From assembly GCA_900318195.1 (NCBI GenBank), contig ONJR01000096.1:1-51917 (forward strand): a DNA stretch of 51,917 bases, given 5' to 3'. The translations under genes and the position numbers were made by a program. Source of the DNA: an uncultured Planctomycetota bacterium. GTDB taxonomy: Bacteria; Planctomycetota; Planctomycetia; Pirellulales; Thermoguttaceae. Each line of letters starts with the position of its first letter. Position 1 is the stretch's first letter. Shown here piece by piece: positions 20,576 to 29,477 of this stretch. The notes beneath the pieces are model-generated. The model did no database searches, had not been told where the DNA came from, and worked only from the letters and a program-made list of their open reading frames with translations.

Positions 20576-20953
20576 TTATGCCGCTCCGTTCGCGTCCGCA
20601 CGCGCAAACGCAAGCGTCAACCACACGTGCAAGGGCGCGGTCAACGCATAAAACGCAAAGATTCGCAAGACGACCGCGCGCGCCGACTCATCGAGAGTCG
20701 TCGCGCAAACCAACGCAACGCAACTCGGACCGCCGGTGCGTCCCAGCATTCCGAGCAAGTATTCCGCTAAAAAGCCCCAGCGACGACGACGCGCCGTCGT
20801 CTGAAAAGCAAAAGCCAACGCGCCGCACGATATGCACGAGAATATCGCGGCAACAAGCGCGTCGAACGCGCTCGACGCAATCGTGCGTGAAAAATACGCT
20901 ATCAAACCTCCAACAAGGGACGAATAGGCAACGTACGCCACCGCGCGCGTCAT
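20576..20953 (-). CDS. Small membrane protein in the atpI position of the ATP synthase operon
   Basis: A 125-aa protein with four hydrophobic segments (about 8-22, 30-51, 78-85 plus and 96-116) and a basic internal loop TTARRRRW. It follows atpZ by 15 bp and has a good ribosome site (AGGAG, 7 nt before ATG). Its position matches UncI/AtpI-type assembly or ion-supply proteins that precede atpB, but the sequence itself is not a clear family match. It is probably an F0 assembly accessory. Confidence 0.7.
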   Translation of the reverse strand: MTRAVAYVAYSSLVGGLIAYFSRTIASSAFDALVAAIFSCISCGALAFAFQTTARRRRWGFLAEYLLGMLGRTGGPSCVALVCATTLDESARAVVLRIFAFYALTAPLHVWLTLAFARADANGAA

Positions 20954-20968
20954 ACGCTCACTCCTACG

Positions 20969-21220
20969 CTAACGTTCTTCGAAACGTTTAACCGTCGAGA
21001 CGACCCCAACGGTAAAGAAGGCGACGCCAATCAACGCGCACACAACCATACCCCAGGGGCGAATCTGCTCGTACGCCACGTCAAGCGCATAACCTGCGCC
21101 GACCGCCAGCGCGACGAAAATCGCGTTCGCCAGGACGGACGACGCCAGCGCGAATCCTTTGGCGATCGGCGAACGATCGTCTGCGTCTGATGTTTCTCGA
21201 TCATCAGATGATGCGCACAT
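20969..21220 (-). CDS. AtpZ/AtpI-family F0F1 accessory protein
   Basis: An 83-aa protein with two membrane helices: ASSVLANAIFVALAVGAGYALDV and GMVVCALIGVAFFTVGVVSTV, ending in KRFEER. The pattern GYALD...PWGMVVCALIG is typical of the ATPase gene-1 family (AtpZ) that opens atp operons. The ATG at 21220 is chosen over a TTG at 21232 because GAGG lies 6 nt upstream of it. First gene of the operon, about 95 bp behind the promoter's -10. Confidence 0.8.
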   Translation of the reverse strand: MCASSDDRETSDADDRSPIAKGFALASSVLANAIFVALAVGAGYALDVAYEQIRPWGMVVCALIGVAFFTVGVVSTVKRFEER

Positions 21221-21314
21221 AAATCGCCTCAAGCTCTCGACACGTCAAAGCTTAACGCCAAGCGCACGCCGCTCGACGCGCGACGCCTCGAATTTCGAGC
21301 GTCGTCTATCCCTC

Positions 21315-21343
21315 TAGTTTCTCAAAAAATGTCGTTTTGTCAA
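21315..21343 (-). promoter_or_regulatory. Promoter of the ATP synthase operon
   Basis: Minus strand: a perfect -35 TTGACA (21343-21338), a 17-bp spacer and a weak -10 AAACTA (21320-21315). It is the only good hexamer pair in the gap upstream of the operon. Confidence 0.5.
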
Positions 21344-21434
21344 TAGCCCGACCAGAAAATAAGCGGAATCTAGGTAAAATAGCAAATTTTATATACAAAT
21401 CGAACGTCGCAAGTTTCCTCTACGCCATGGTTAG

Positions 21435-21471
21435 CAAAAACGTCGCCGCTGAAAAAGATCAGACGGCGACG
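21435..21471 (-). terminator. Rho-independent terminator after the TIM-barrel gene
   Basis: Minus strand: CGTCGCCG (21471-21464) pairs with CGGCGACG (21448-21441), with further pairing TCTGA/TCAG inside. TTTTTG follows. It lies 39 bp past the stop at 21510. Confidence 0.85.
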
Positions 21472-21509
21472 CTATGATTCGACAACTTGACGCTCAGTCA
21501 AAAAATGAA

Positions 21510-22433
21510 TTACGCTTCAGCCCACTGATCGCGCAAGAACTGAATCGACTGCGCGAACGCCTTCTCCTTGTCCTCGCCCGCACAACCGCACTCAAAGGAG
21601 CAGAATTTATTGTAGCCGATGTACTTCAGACCGCGGAAACCGTCGACGAACGTCATGCTGTTCTCGCCCGGGTATGTGCGGCGCGGATTTTCGACGCCTC
21701 CGGCAAGGTGCACGTGCTTCAGAAGCGAACCGGCGGAAATAAAGGCGCCCATTTGACTCGTTTCTTCCGTGTCCATATGATAGAAATCGCCCATAACGCC
21801 GATTCCGTCGTCGATCTTAGCGGCGCGCAACACGTCGCGCGAAATCGAAGCGCCGTCCGCTACCTGGCGCAGGAAGAACGCTTCCATCCGGCAAAGCGGC
21901 TCAAGAATAACGCTCGTACCGCATTCGTTCGCGAATTTCGCCACATCGGGCATGAATTCCATGAGACGCTGACGGATCTCGTAGTTATTAAGCTTCGTCT
22001 GACCGTTAAACGCGGGAACGTAAATAACGCCGTACGCGCCCAGTTCGCCTGCCGTTTCAAGCGCTTTCTTAAGATCGTCGATTCCAGGCTGACGCTTCGA
22101 GACGTCGTCCGAGCAGAGATCACCGTTATGCGAGCCCCAGCAGATAACGGAAACTTCGAGTCCGGCGTCTTCCGCCTTCTTACGCATTTCCTTGCCCTTG
22201 CCGACGCAATCGCCGTGGTATTCTACCGCGTCGCAGCCGTACTTCTTCATCTTTTCGAGCTTCTCTTCGAGCGAGTTGCCAGGAGCCGGACCAAGTTGGC
22301 TCGAAATGCGCAGTTTCGCTTCCGCACGTTTGTCCATTTCTTCCGTCGTCTGTGTGGCAAAGGACGTGGAAGCAGCGGTGGTCAGTCCGAGCCCCATTGC
22401 GGCGCTAGCGCCAAAGAAATCGCGTCTATTCAT
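21510..22433 (-). CDS. Tat-exported sugar isomerase/epimerase-like TIM-barrel protein
   Basis: A 307-aa xylose isomerase-like TIM-barrel protein, the family that includes hydroxypyruvate isomerases and sugar epimerases. The N-terminus MNRRDFFGASAAMGLGLTTAAS is a twin-arginine signal. Metal-binding positions fit SVILEPLCR (Glu), GVMGDFYHMD (Asp and His), KHVHLAG (His) and CSFECG (Glu). The natural substrate is unknown; exported forms are common in planctomycetes. The ATG has AGGAG 9 nt upstream. It appears monocistronic with its own promoter and terminator. Confidence 0.85.
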   Translation of the reverse strand: MNRRDFFGASAAMGLGLTTAASTSFATQTTEEMDKRAEAKLRISSQLGPAPGNSLEEKLEKMKKYGCDAVEYHGDCVGKGKEMRKKAEDAGLEVSVICWGSHNGDLCSDDVSKRQPGIDDLKKALETAGELGAYGVIYVPAFNGQTKLNNYEIRQRLMEFMPDVAKFANECGTSVILEPLCRMEAFFLRQVADGASISRDVLRAAKIDDGIGVMGDFYHMDTEETSQMGAFISAGSLLKHVHLAGGVENPRRTYPGENSMTFVDGFRGLKYIGYNKFCSFECGCAGEDKEKAFAQSIQFLRDQWAEA

Positions 22434-22515
22434 TGTGATGTTCTCCTATTTCGTACTGTTTTGATCGGCGAGCGGCGCTTATTACGAAGCTATTCGCCGC
22501 GCATGAACTATCAAT

Positions 22516-22544
22516 TTTATAACGACTCACAACGACAAAATCAA
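22516..22544 (-). promoter_or_regulatory. Promoter of the TIM-barrel gene
   Basis: Minus strand: -35 TTGATT (22544-22539), a 17-bp spacer and -10 TATAAA (22521-22516), about 80 bp before the ATG at 22433. Confidence 0.6.
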
Positions 22545-22586
22545 GCGCGCCGAGCAGCTTTTTTTTAAAAAGTATCGATTTCTCGA

Positions 22587-23873
22587 CTAGCGCTCACGTT
22601 CGCTATCATAGAATTCGAGCGCCTCGCGCAAATTAATGTGATAATACGGCTCGTCGCACGCGGGGGTCGCCGCTCCCGCCTCCGCGCGCCATACGTCGAG
22701 TGTTTCCGGCGCAAAGATCGCGTCGTGAAGATTGGAATTCATCGCGACCGGGCGCTTAATAATCTCCATAAAAGACTCAACGTCGAGTCGACCGCGCGCG
22801 TTCTTCAAGCGTTCGTAAAGCGCTTCCGCGCGCGAGCCCGCTGAAATATACGCCACGTCTTCCACCGCGCCTGGCAGCAATGGATGCGACTCGCCTGCGC
22901 GCAGAACCTCGACTGGATTGTCCGACTCTGCGATCGCCGCAACCGCCGCTATTTCGCCCTGCGCGTCTGAAAGAACGTAGTAATAATCGCACGTGAGCGG
23001 CGTCGACTTCATAAGCGCAATCGCCTCGTCGACCGTACTGCACTCTTCGACAACGCGGCGCATAAGGAACGACATTGCAAGGCCGTCCCACTTGCCTTCG
23101 CCGCCGCCGCCCATTTCGCCAATCGTTAATCCCGTCTCATTCATCGCCGTTACCGTACCGACAAAGCCCGCGTACGATACGCTAAGCCAGGCGTGGTAGC
23201 CGACAGGACGGGACACGATGATCGTCGAATACTCCTGCAACCCAATATCGCGCGCATAGTCCAAAACGCGAACGTGCAAAACACGACCGTCCCGCGTCGC
23301 CGTACCGCGCGCAGCAACGCCGCTACAATGGAAAAGCTCCATGAAATTATTGAGTCGTTCAGCCTCTTGATTCGTTAGTCCGGACGCCGACGCGAGCGCG
23401 TGGATCTCCGCGTAAAAGCGAGACGGTGCAAACGGACGCGTGCGCGCGATCGCTTCGTCCGTCTTCGCAAAGAAATCGAGTTTCTTCGCAACCGACGCCG
23501 CTACGCCCGCTGCATAGATTCGATCGCGCATCGCATGGATCGCGTCCGCCATAAGCGCGCCGTGCGCGGCGCCCATTTCTGTCGCCGAACCTTCCAGGAA
23601 GAGCACATTGCACGCGCCGTCCAAACGAGCGAGCAGTCCATGAGGAACACGCCTAACAACCTTCAGACCGCGCTCCGCTTCTAGCGGCGCGCTCGGCTCA
23701 ACTGTGTCGTCGTCGAAGACGATCTCCTCTCCGCTCGCGACCGGTTTCGTATCCTCAAACGCCGCGAGATTAGCGGTGTTGAGAAGTAAGACGCCCGCGC
23801 AGAGCGTCGCGGAAATAAGAGCGAGCGCGCGGAGTGCGAGCGACGCTTGCGCGTTGCGCAGAATTAGCGTCAT
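22587..23873 (-). CDS. C45-type N-terminal-nucleophile amidohydrolase/acyltransferase, exported
   Basis: Resembles the acyl-CoA:6-aminopenicillanate acyltransferase / C45 peptidase family, whose members self-cleave to expose a cysteine nucleophile and hydrolyse or transfer amide-bound acyl groups. The likely nucleophile is the Cys of FHCSGVAARGTATRDGR (about residue 182), followed by VLHVRVLDYARDIG. An N-terminal hydrophobic segment (ASLALRALALISATLCAGVLLLNTA) indicates export. The start at 23873 has GGAGG 5 nt upstream; an ATG 51 bp further up lies inside cutA. One base separates it from the end of cutA, so it is the third gene of a tight operon. Family clear, substrate unknown. Confidence 0.78.
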   Translation of the reverse strand: MTLILRNAQASLALRALALISATLCAGVLLLNTANLAAFEDTKPVASGEEIVFDDDTVEPSAPLEAERGLKVVRRVPHGLLARLDGACNVLFLEGSATEMGAAHGALMADAIHAMRDRIYAAGVAASVAKKLDFFAKTDEAIARTRPFAPSRFYAEIHALASASGLTNQEAERLNNFMELFHCSGVAARGTATRDGRVLHVRVLDYARDIGLQEYSTIIVSRPVGYHAWLSVSYAGFVGTVTAMNETGLTIGEMGGGGEGKWDGLAMSFLMRRVVEECSTVDEAIALMKSTPLTCDYYYVLSDAQGEIAAVAAIAESDNPVEVLRAGESHPLLPGAVEDVAYISAGSRAEALYERLKNARGRLDVESFMEIIKRPVAMNSNLHDAIFAPETLDVWRAEAGAATPACDEPYYHINLREALEFYDSERER

Positions 23874-23874
23874 A

Positions 23875-24216
23875 TCATCCTCCCGTAGTTTTACCTTGCA
23901 GTTGCTCGTCGAGCCACGCTTCATAATCTGGCGAAAGATATTCTAGCGGCGTACCGACAATCTGCGGACATTCGTACTGATGGCGCGCGACAATCACAGC
24001 GCGCAACGTAGAAAAGAGGCTTGCGCGCGTCTTGCATAACAGCGCCGCTTCTGTGTCGCAACATTGCTCGCCGTTCCACGAGTAGTAGCTTTCGATCGAC
24101 GGTATAATCTGCGCGCAAGCGACGAGTCGCGACTCAACGAGCATACGCGCGACTTCGCGCGCGGCGGCTACGTCCGCGAAGGTGGTTTGAACCTGAACAA
24201 AACGACAATCCGTCAC
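23875..24216 (-). CDS. cutA: CutA-family protein
   Basis: A small trimeric protein of 113 aa. The conserved core is visible: VQTTFADVAAAREVARMLVESRLVACAQI, then SYYSWNGE and the C-terminal HQYECPQIVGTPLEYLSPDYEAWL. CutA proteins have been linked to divalent-cation tolerance, but their molecular role is uncertain. The GTG start overlaps the decarboxylase stop as GTGA, with AGGAGG 5 nt before it, so translation is coupled. Confidence 0.92.
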   Translation of the reverse strand: MTDCRFVQVQTTFADVAAAREVARMLVESRLVACAQIIPSIESYYSWNGEQCCDTEAALLCKTRASLFSTLRAVIVARHQYECPQIVGTPLEYLSPDYEAWLDEQLQGKTTGG

Positions 24217-25922
24217 ACTCGCCTCCTATTCTGACGTTCAATGAGTAAATTAAAGAACGCGTCGAGACGTCCGGTATCGATCAGCGGATTAAAGAAGACA
24301 GCCTTCTCGCCCGGAATGCGCGCGCACGCGTTGTGCTCGTCGTAATCGGTATGCGCTGCGTATTCGACCCAGTTCGTGTACAGCGTCGACTTGCCGCGCT
24401 CAAGAAAGTCCGCGCGATGGTACGCCGTATTCGCCGCTAACCGATCGCTATTTTCCACGCGAGCGCCGCAGCGCAATTCAAAGGCAAGCTCGTCCTCAGG
24501 CGAACTGACTTTACTAGGATCGTAAAGACGAAACGTTACGCATGGTCCGTCGTTGTGCGGAGCGAGCAACGTTGCGCCCGGAACCCCAGAAAGACGCTTG
24601 CAGAAGTACGAAGCGTTCTGCAACGAGTGCGCAACGAGCGTTTGGTAGCCCTCTTTTCCAAGGTATTCGAGCGCCGCGTACGCAGCAAAGACGCCGGACG
24701 CGTTGCGCGAAGATTCGATCGTACTCTGCAAATGTGCGCGCTCAGATTGACCGCGCTCGAAATAGCTGAACTGCTCGGGATCGTGTTCAAGCGCTTTAAA
24801 AGACGAACGATCCTTCACCATAACGAGACTCGAGGGATACGGCGCGTAGCCCCACTTATGGAAATCGACGGCAAAGGAGTCTGCGTACTTCAATTGCCGG
24901 AAGAGTTCGACGTGTCGGCGCAACCCGACGATCGTCGCGTCGTTAATCTCCAGTGGGTTCGCGTCGAAATCGTAGTCCAGGAAAAAGAGAATCGCCCAAC
25001 CGACGGCGGAGTCGACATGAATATGCGGCGGAGTCTCGACCTCAAATTCGCGACACAATCGATCGACCAGATCGCGCGTCGGCTTAACGCAGTCGACGCC
25101 AAACGTGTCCGTCGTGCCCATCGTGAGCATAATGGTCGGCACGGCGCAATTCAACCGGAAGCAGGCGACGAGCTTCTCTTCCAAATCGCGCAAGTCAACG
25201 CGATTCTCCGCGTCCATCTTAATCTTGAGGTTCTTCTCCTCGATATTCGCGCCTAGAACGGCGAGCGCCGTATTGTTAGAATAGTGTCCGCCCTGCGAAC
25301 AGATGAAACGATAGTTGTTTGTCTTATCGAAACCGTTCTTAATCGAGTTCTTCAGCGATTTGCGGATTCCAAAAAGATACCCGTACATATTGCAGAACGT
25401 GCCGCCCTGCGTAAAGATTCCATCCGCGCGCGCGACGTCGTACCCTACCATTTTCGCTATCCTGCGCACTATCAGCTTTTCGAGATCCTCCGCCGACTCG
25501 CTGTACTCGCGACACACGAGGTTCGCGTTCGTCGTTATACCGAGTAGCGCGCCGTAAATCGCGGGATCGCAAGGTAGCGTTACGACGTTTTCCGCGCTTG
25601 CAGGGTTATTCCACTGCTTGGAGGTCGCGGCGGCGTACAGCAGCGTCGGTTCGATCTCGCCTGGCGCGCGCATTGTCGCAGGGATAGCGGAGTCGGTTTG
25701 CAGTCGTTCGCGTAGCGCGGCGCCATTCGGATAGTCGGCAAGCAACTCGTCTTGAGTCTTCGGAATCCCTACAAGTTGGAGATAGCGCGCCATTCCGGGA
25801 TCGCGATAGAACGGCCAGAGGTTGGGATCGCGCGAAAAATAATTTGCTCGAATGGCGTCGATGCGTTTTTTAAAACCTGGTCGCACTTGGAACTCGTCGC
25901 CAGCGCTTTGTCGGAACGACAT
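24213..25922 (-). CDS. PLP-dependent amino-acid decarboxylase (group II)
   Basis: A 569-aa fold-type I PLP enzyme. The PLP-lysine motif is DSFAVDFHKWGYAPYPSS (Lys near residue 355). The pyridine-ring Asp is in HVDSAVGW. TQGGTFCNMYG is the phosphate-binding segment and QGGHYSNN holds the stacking His. The family includes tyrosine, glutamate and diaminobutyrate decarboxylases, and the exact substrate is not evident. It opens a three-gene operon with cutA and the C45-type enzyme. A decarboxylase that makes an amine beside an enzyme that acts on acyl-amides suggests amine or N-acyl-amine metabolism, which is an inference. Confidence 0.82.
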   Translation of the reverse strand: MSFRQSAGDEFQVRPGFKKRIDAIRANYFSRDPNLWPFYRDPGMARYLQLVGIPKTQDELLADYPNGAALRERLQTDSAIPATMRAPGEIEPTLLYAAATSKQWNNPASAENVVTLPCDPAIYGALLGITTNANLVCREYSESAEDLEKLIVRRIAKMVGYDVARADGIFTQGGTFCNMYGYLFGIRKSLKNSIKNGFDKTNNYRFICSQGGHYSNNTALAVLGANIEEKNLKIKMDAENRVDLRDLEEKLVACFRLNCAVPTIMLTMGTTDTFGVDCVKPTRDLVDRLCREFEVETPPHIHVDSAVGWAILFFLDYDFDANPLEINDATIVGLRRHVELFRQLKYADSFAVDFHKWGYAPYPSSLVMVKDRSSFKALEHDPEQFSYFERGQSERAHLQSTIESSRNASGVFAAYAALEYLGKEGYQTLVAHSLQNASYFCKRLSGVPGATLLAPHNDGPCVTFRLYDPSKVSSPEDELAFELRCGARVENSDRLAANTAYHRADFLERGKSTLYTNWVEYAAHTDYDEHNACARIPGEKAVFFNPLIDTGRLDAFFNLLIERQNRRRV

Positions 25923-25940
25923 ACTCCATTTCCTTCCTAT

Positions 25941-25998
25941 TAAAAAGCCAAAAGTAAACTACGCTACGAGAAGTCGCACGCCAGCGCGCGACCTCTCG
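25941..25998 (-). terminator. Terminator after the MFS gene
   Basis: Minus strand: CGAGAGGTCGC (25998-25988) pairs with GCGACTTCTCG (25977-25967) with one mismatch and a 10-nt loop. T-rich sequence follows (TTTACTTTTGGCTTTTTAAT). It lies in the 107-bp gap between the MFS gene and the decarboxylase gene. Confidence 0.7.
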
Positions 25999-26029
25999 CT
26001 CAATTATCGTTCAATCAATCCGAGACGCG

Positions 26030-27637
26030 TCATTCCGCCGCGTCTACGCCAAGTTTCTTCATCATGTCCTCAAGGGGCACGCCCTTCGTCTCGGGCATCT
26101 CCTTCGCAACCCATACGAGCTGAAGGATCATAAAGCCCGCAAACGTATAGAAGATAGCAGCAGGTCCGACTATTTTGAGGAACGGTGGGAATAGTTGCGC
26201 TATCACAGCGTTTAGAATCCAGTGCGTAAAGCATCCTAGCGCGTTGCCCTGCGCTCTAACGCCGTTCGGAAAGATTTCGCTAATAAAAACCCATATACAG
26301 GCGCCCTGACCAAAAGCGTGCGCCATAATAAAGACCATAAGTCCGGCGAGAACGCCTAGAATACCAGCTTGCGGAACAGCGCTCGACGCCGACTCGGCGG
26401 CGTTCGCGTCATCCTCGACTATCTGACTCGCCATCGAGCCGTCGAACGCGATCGGAGTCTCGACGCTCTCTAAGGTCGGCTCGCGCGTCGGGTCAAGCGC
26501 GGAGGCGGTAGTCGTTGCAGACGCGACGTCGAGAGTCTGAGTCTCAGGATTCTCGGACGCAACCGCCGCCGCTTGACTCTCAGCCTCCAAGCGCTTAATT
26601 GACTCGCCGAATTCTGTCGAATACTTCGTGAACATGAATCCGACGAAGATAAGGCTCGTTATATAACCGATCGATCCGACATACATAAGCTTCTTACGAC
26701 CGAATCGATCGATACAGAATAGCGCGAGCATGGTAAAGACCAAGTTCGTCAGACCAATAATCGCCGGAAAGAACATTGCCGTCTGTTGGCTAGCTCCCGC
26801 CATTCTGAAGACGGTCGGCGCATAATACATAATCGTGTTAATACCGCTCAACTGATTGAACGCCGCGATTGCGATCGCCAAGAGGATCGGTTTGCGATAG
26901 CGCTTACAGAAGAGCCGTTCTTTACCAGCCGTTCGCTCTTTCTCGAGCGAGTCTTGAATGGCGATCAATTCCTCGTCTGCGGCGCGCTCGTCGAGCACGA
27001 GCCGCGCGAGGAGTCGGCGCGCGTCCTCTGTACGACCCTGCGCCGTCAACCACCTTGGACTTTCGGGGTTGGCAAGCAACGCGACAAGGAAAACAAAAGC
27101 TGGTATCGCTTCCACGCCGAACATCCAGCGCCACGAATTATCCCCTAAATCGCAAGCAACGATCGCGTAGTTGCTCAAATACGCGACAAGAATACCAAGA
27201 ACGATATTAAACTGCGTTAGCGCCACAAGGAACCCGCGACGTTTAGGGGGCGCTATTTCCGCTGTGTACAGCGGCGAGACTACAGACGCGCCCCCGACTC
27301 CTATTCCGCCCAAAAATCGGAAGAAAAGAAAAGAGTACCAGTCCCAGGGAAACGCGCTGCCGATCGCAGAAATCAAGTATAAGAGCGCAATCATAATGAG
27401 CGTCGGCTTGCGTCCATACTTATTCGACGGAAATTGTATCGTCGCCGCGCCGAGAATCGTACCGATCAGCGCGCTAGCAACCGTAAAGCCGAGTTGCCAC
27501 TCGTTAAGCGCAAACACGCGCTCAAGGGAGTCTGTGGTACCGGAAATAACCGCCGTGTCGAAGCCGAAAAGCAATCCGCCGAGCGCCGCTACAAAGGAGC
27601 TGCGCAAGACGAGCGCCGAGGTCTTGTCTGTCGCCAT
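26030..27637 (-). CDS. Sugar-porter family MFS transporter with a long internal loop
   Basis: A 12-helix major facilitator of the sugar-porter type. GGLLFGFDTAVISGT lies in helix 1, GRKPTLI in loop 2-3, RFLGGIGVGGASVVSPLYTAEIAPPKRRG in helix 4, PESPRWL before the central loop, QLSGINTIMYYAP in helix 7, and DRFGRKKL in loop 8-9. The PETKG-type end reads MPETKGVPLEDM. Residues about 344-420, between helices 9 and 10, hold an inserted segment of about 75 residues rich in A/S/T/E, which raises the length to 535 aa from the usual 450-480. Likely substrate is a hexose or pentose with H+. Confidence 0.88.
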   Translation of the reverse strand: MATDKTSALVLRSSFVAALGGLLFGFDTAVISGTTDSLERVFALNEWQLGFTVASALIGTILGAATIQFPSNKYGRKPTLIMIALLYLISAIGSAFPWDWYSFLFFRFLGGIGVGGASVVSPLYTAEIAPPKRRGFLVALTQFNIVLGILVAYLSNYAIVACDLGDNSWRWMFGVEAIPAFVFLVALLANPESPRWLTAQGRTEDARRLLARLVLDERAADEELIAIQDSLEKERTAGKERLFCKRYRKPILLAIAIAAFNQLSGINTIMYYAPTVFRMAGASQQTAMFFPAIIGLTNLVFTMLALFCIDRFGRKKLMYVGSIGYITSLIFVGFMFTKYSTEFGESIKRLEAESQAAAVASENPETQTLDVASATTTASALDPTREPTLESVETPIAFDGSMASQIVEDDANAAESASSAVPQAGILGVLAGLMVFIMAHAFGQGACIWVFISEIFPNGVRAQGNALGCFTHWILNAVIAQLFPPFLKIVGPAAIFYTFAGFMILQLVWVAKEMPETKGVPLEDMMKKLGVDAAE

Positions 27638-27661
27638 ATAATAAAGTCCTTATATAATTCG

Positions 27662-27683
27662 TCGCTCGCCGATCGGCAAGCGA
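27662..27683. promoter_or_regulatory. Palindrome in the leader of the MFS gene
   Basis: A 22-bp inverted repeat with one mismatched pair: TCGCTCGCCGA facing TCGGCAAGCGA. It lies 25 bp upstream of the MFS start codon and below a possible promoter (TTGCGA, 17 bp, TGTATT on the minus strand). Its symmetry suits a dimeric regulator's operator or a leader hairpin. Confidence 0.4.
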
Positions 27684-27780
27684 AGGGTAATACAATACAA
27701 CGACGATATTGTCGCAAAATTTTTTGCAATTGCAAGACGCGCCGATTTCGTTTACAGAAAAGCAACCGTCTGAGCGTTGC

Positions 27781-27822
27781 GAAAAGAAATCGCCGATAAA
27801 ACGACGCGCGCTTCATCGGCGA
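27781..27822 (-). terminator. Rho-independent terminator of asnS
   Basis: Minus strand: TCGCCGAT (27822-27815) pairs with ATCGGCGA (27797-27790), and TTTCTTTTC follows directly. It lies 36 bp after the asnS stop. Confidence 0.8.
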
Positions 27823-27857
27823 AAATTCTCGTGAAACTCAATTCGATTCGCTCGGAA

Positions 27858-29234
27858 TTAGTAAATCTTATTCACTACGCGAGGGAACAGGATAACGTCG
27901 CGGATATTGTCGATTCCTGTTACGTACATGATGAGGCGTTCGAATCCTAGACCGAAACCGCCGTGCGGCACGCTACCGAAACGACGAAGATCGATGTACT
28001 GCTCGTATTCTTCCGTCGTCATATTGCGCTCTTTCATAGCCGCGAGCAATTTATCGAGATTCGCTTCACGCTCGCTACCGCCAATAATCTCGCCAACGCC
28101 GGGCGCTAGCAGATCCGTCGCTGCGACCGTCTTGCCGTCGTCGTTCTGCTTCATGTAGAACGACTTAATTTCCTTCGGATAGTCTGTAACAAAGACGGGC
28201 TTCTTGAACGCCGTTTCCGAAAGGTAGCGCTCGTGCTCCGTCTGAAGATCGCAGCCCCAATCGACGGGATACTGGAACTTCGCGTCCGCCTGTTGCAGAA
28301 TTTTGATCGCTTCCGTGTAAGTAACGACTCCGAATTTCTCGTCGACCAAATGCTGCAACTTCGCAATAAGCCCGGACTCAAAGTTCTTTTGAAAGAACTC
28401 AAGTTCCGTCGGGCACCTCTCAAGCGCGGCGGAGACGACGTACTTGATCATCTCCTCGACAACCTCGATAACTTCCGGCAATTCCGCGAACGCGATTTCC
28501 GGCTCGACGTGCCAGAATTCCGCGACGTGCCGCGGCGTATTGCTACATTCCGCGCGAAAACTCGGTCCGAACGTGTAGATCTTACCGAACGCCATCGCCG
28601 CCATTTCGCCTTCCAACTGACCCGAGACGCTCAGTCCCGCCTTCTGACCGAAGAAGTCGTCGGCGTAGTACTCTTGTTCAGACTTCGCGTCGCAGTTCCA
28701 GGCTCGGGTCGTAACGCGAAACATTTCGCCCGCGCCTTCGCAATCGCTCGCGGTTATAAGCGGCGTGTGCACGTACACGTAACGGCGCGCCTGGAAATAC
28801 TCGTGAATCGCCGCCGCAAGTACGGAACGAACGCGAAAGACCGCGTTGAACGTATTTGAGCGCAATCGTAGGTGCGGGATCGTACGCAAAAATTCGAGCG
28901 TGTGCCGCTTCTTCTGCAACGGATACTCGGCTGGACAATCGCCGATTACCTCGATTGTCTCCGCTTCCATTTCGACCCCGCCGTTCTTGCCTTGAGAAGG
29001 AACGACTTGACCGACGACGCGCAACGACGAACCCAACTTCAAAAAGGGCGCTGGTTCTGGGAATTTCTCTTTATTAAGCACGATCTGCAGACGCGCGTGC
29101 GACGTCCCGTCGTTGAGCTCAATAAAGGCCACGCTTTTGGAATCGCGAGACGTCCGCACCCAACCGCAAACGGTAGTCGATTGGTTGAGGTAGGACGCGT
29201 CGTTTAATACGTCGTATATATCGGTGTGTTTCAT
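27858..29234 (-). CDS. asnS: Asparaginyl-tRNA synthetase
   Basis: Class IIb aminoacyl-tRNA synthetase, 458 aa. The N-terminal OB-fold anticodon-binding domain contains TVCGWVRTSRDSKSVAFIELNDGT. Class II motif 2 is FRAECSNTPRHVAEFWHVEPE and motif 3 is GGFGLGFERLIMYVTG. Asn-type specificity is supported by the overall order and the ends; AspS would be longer with a GAD insertion. Its own promoter is seen at 29321-29348 and its terminator at 27781-27822, so it is monocistronic. Confidence 0.96.
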   Translation of the reverse strand: MKHTDIYDVLNDASYLNQSTTVCGWVRTSRDSKSVAFIELNDGTSHARLQIVLNKEKFPEPAPFLKLGSSLRVVGQVVPSQGKNGGVEMEAETIEVIGDCPAEYPLQKKRHTLEFLRTIPHLRLRSNTFNAVFRVRSVLAAAIHEYFQARRYVYVHTPLITASDCEGAGEMFRVTTRAWNCDAKSEQEYYADDFFGQKAGLSVSGQLEGEMAAMAFGKIYTFGPSFRAECSNTPRHVAEFWHVEPEIAFAELPEVIEVVEEMIKYVVSAALERCPTELEFFQKNFESGLIAKLQHLVDEKFGVVTYTEAIKILQQADAKFQYPVDWGCDLQTEHERYLSETAFKKPVFVTDYPKEIKSFYMKQNDDGKTVAATDLLAPGVGEIIGGSEREANLDKLLAAMKERNMTTEEYEQYIDLRRFGSVPHGGFGLGFERLIMYVTGIDNIRDVILFPRVVNKIY

Positions 29235-29320
29235 TGCTAACCCTTGTGGTAAAAACCTACGCGAGACCCTGCGGCGCGGCGCTATCGGTTACGCGCTTAC
29301 TACGCTCCGCTGAATTAATG

Positions 29321-29348
29321 ATTGTAGCGCACTTTTGCGCGGCGTCAA
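29321..29348 (-). promoter_or_regulatory. Promoter of asnS
   Basis: Minus strand: -35 TTGACG (29348-29343), a 16-bp spacer and -10 TACAAT (29326-29321), about 87 bp before the asnS ATG. Confidence 0.65.
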
Positions 29349-29477
29349 TTGACCGAAAGACTAATCGCAACCTCCGATCATTATGAAAATACGCGACGCG
29401 GCGCTTGTCGAACGAACGCTAGTCGCGATAATAAAGGCGTTGGCGCCGCGTGCAATTTGCGGCGCGCGGAGGATGAT

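Noticed and set aside
20515..20613. Longer atpB start at 20613
   Set aside because: It would add 33 strongly basic residues and overlap the upstream membrane protein gene; the ATG at 20514 has an upstream GAGG.
21474..22568. Open frame of 364 codons on the plus strand
   Set aside because: It is antisense to the TIM-barrel gene, which has a Tat signal, promoter, ribosome site and terminator. The plus-strand product has no recognisable motif.
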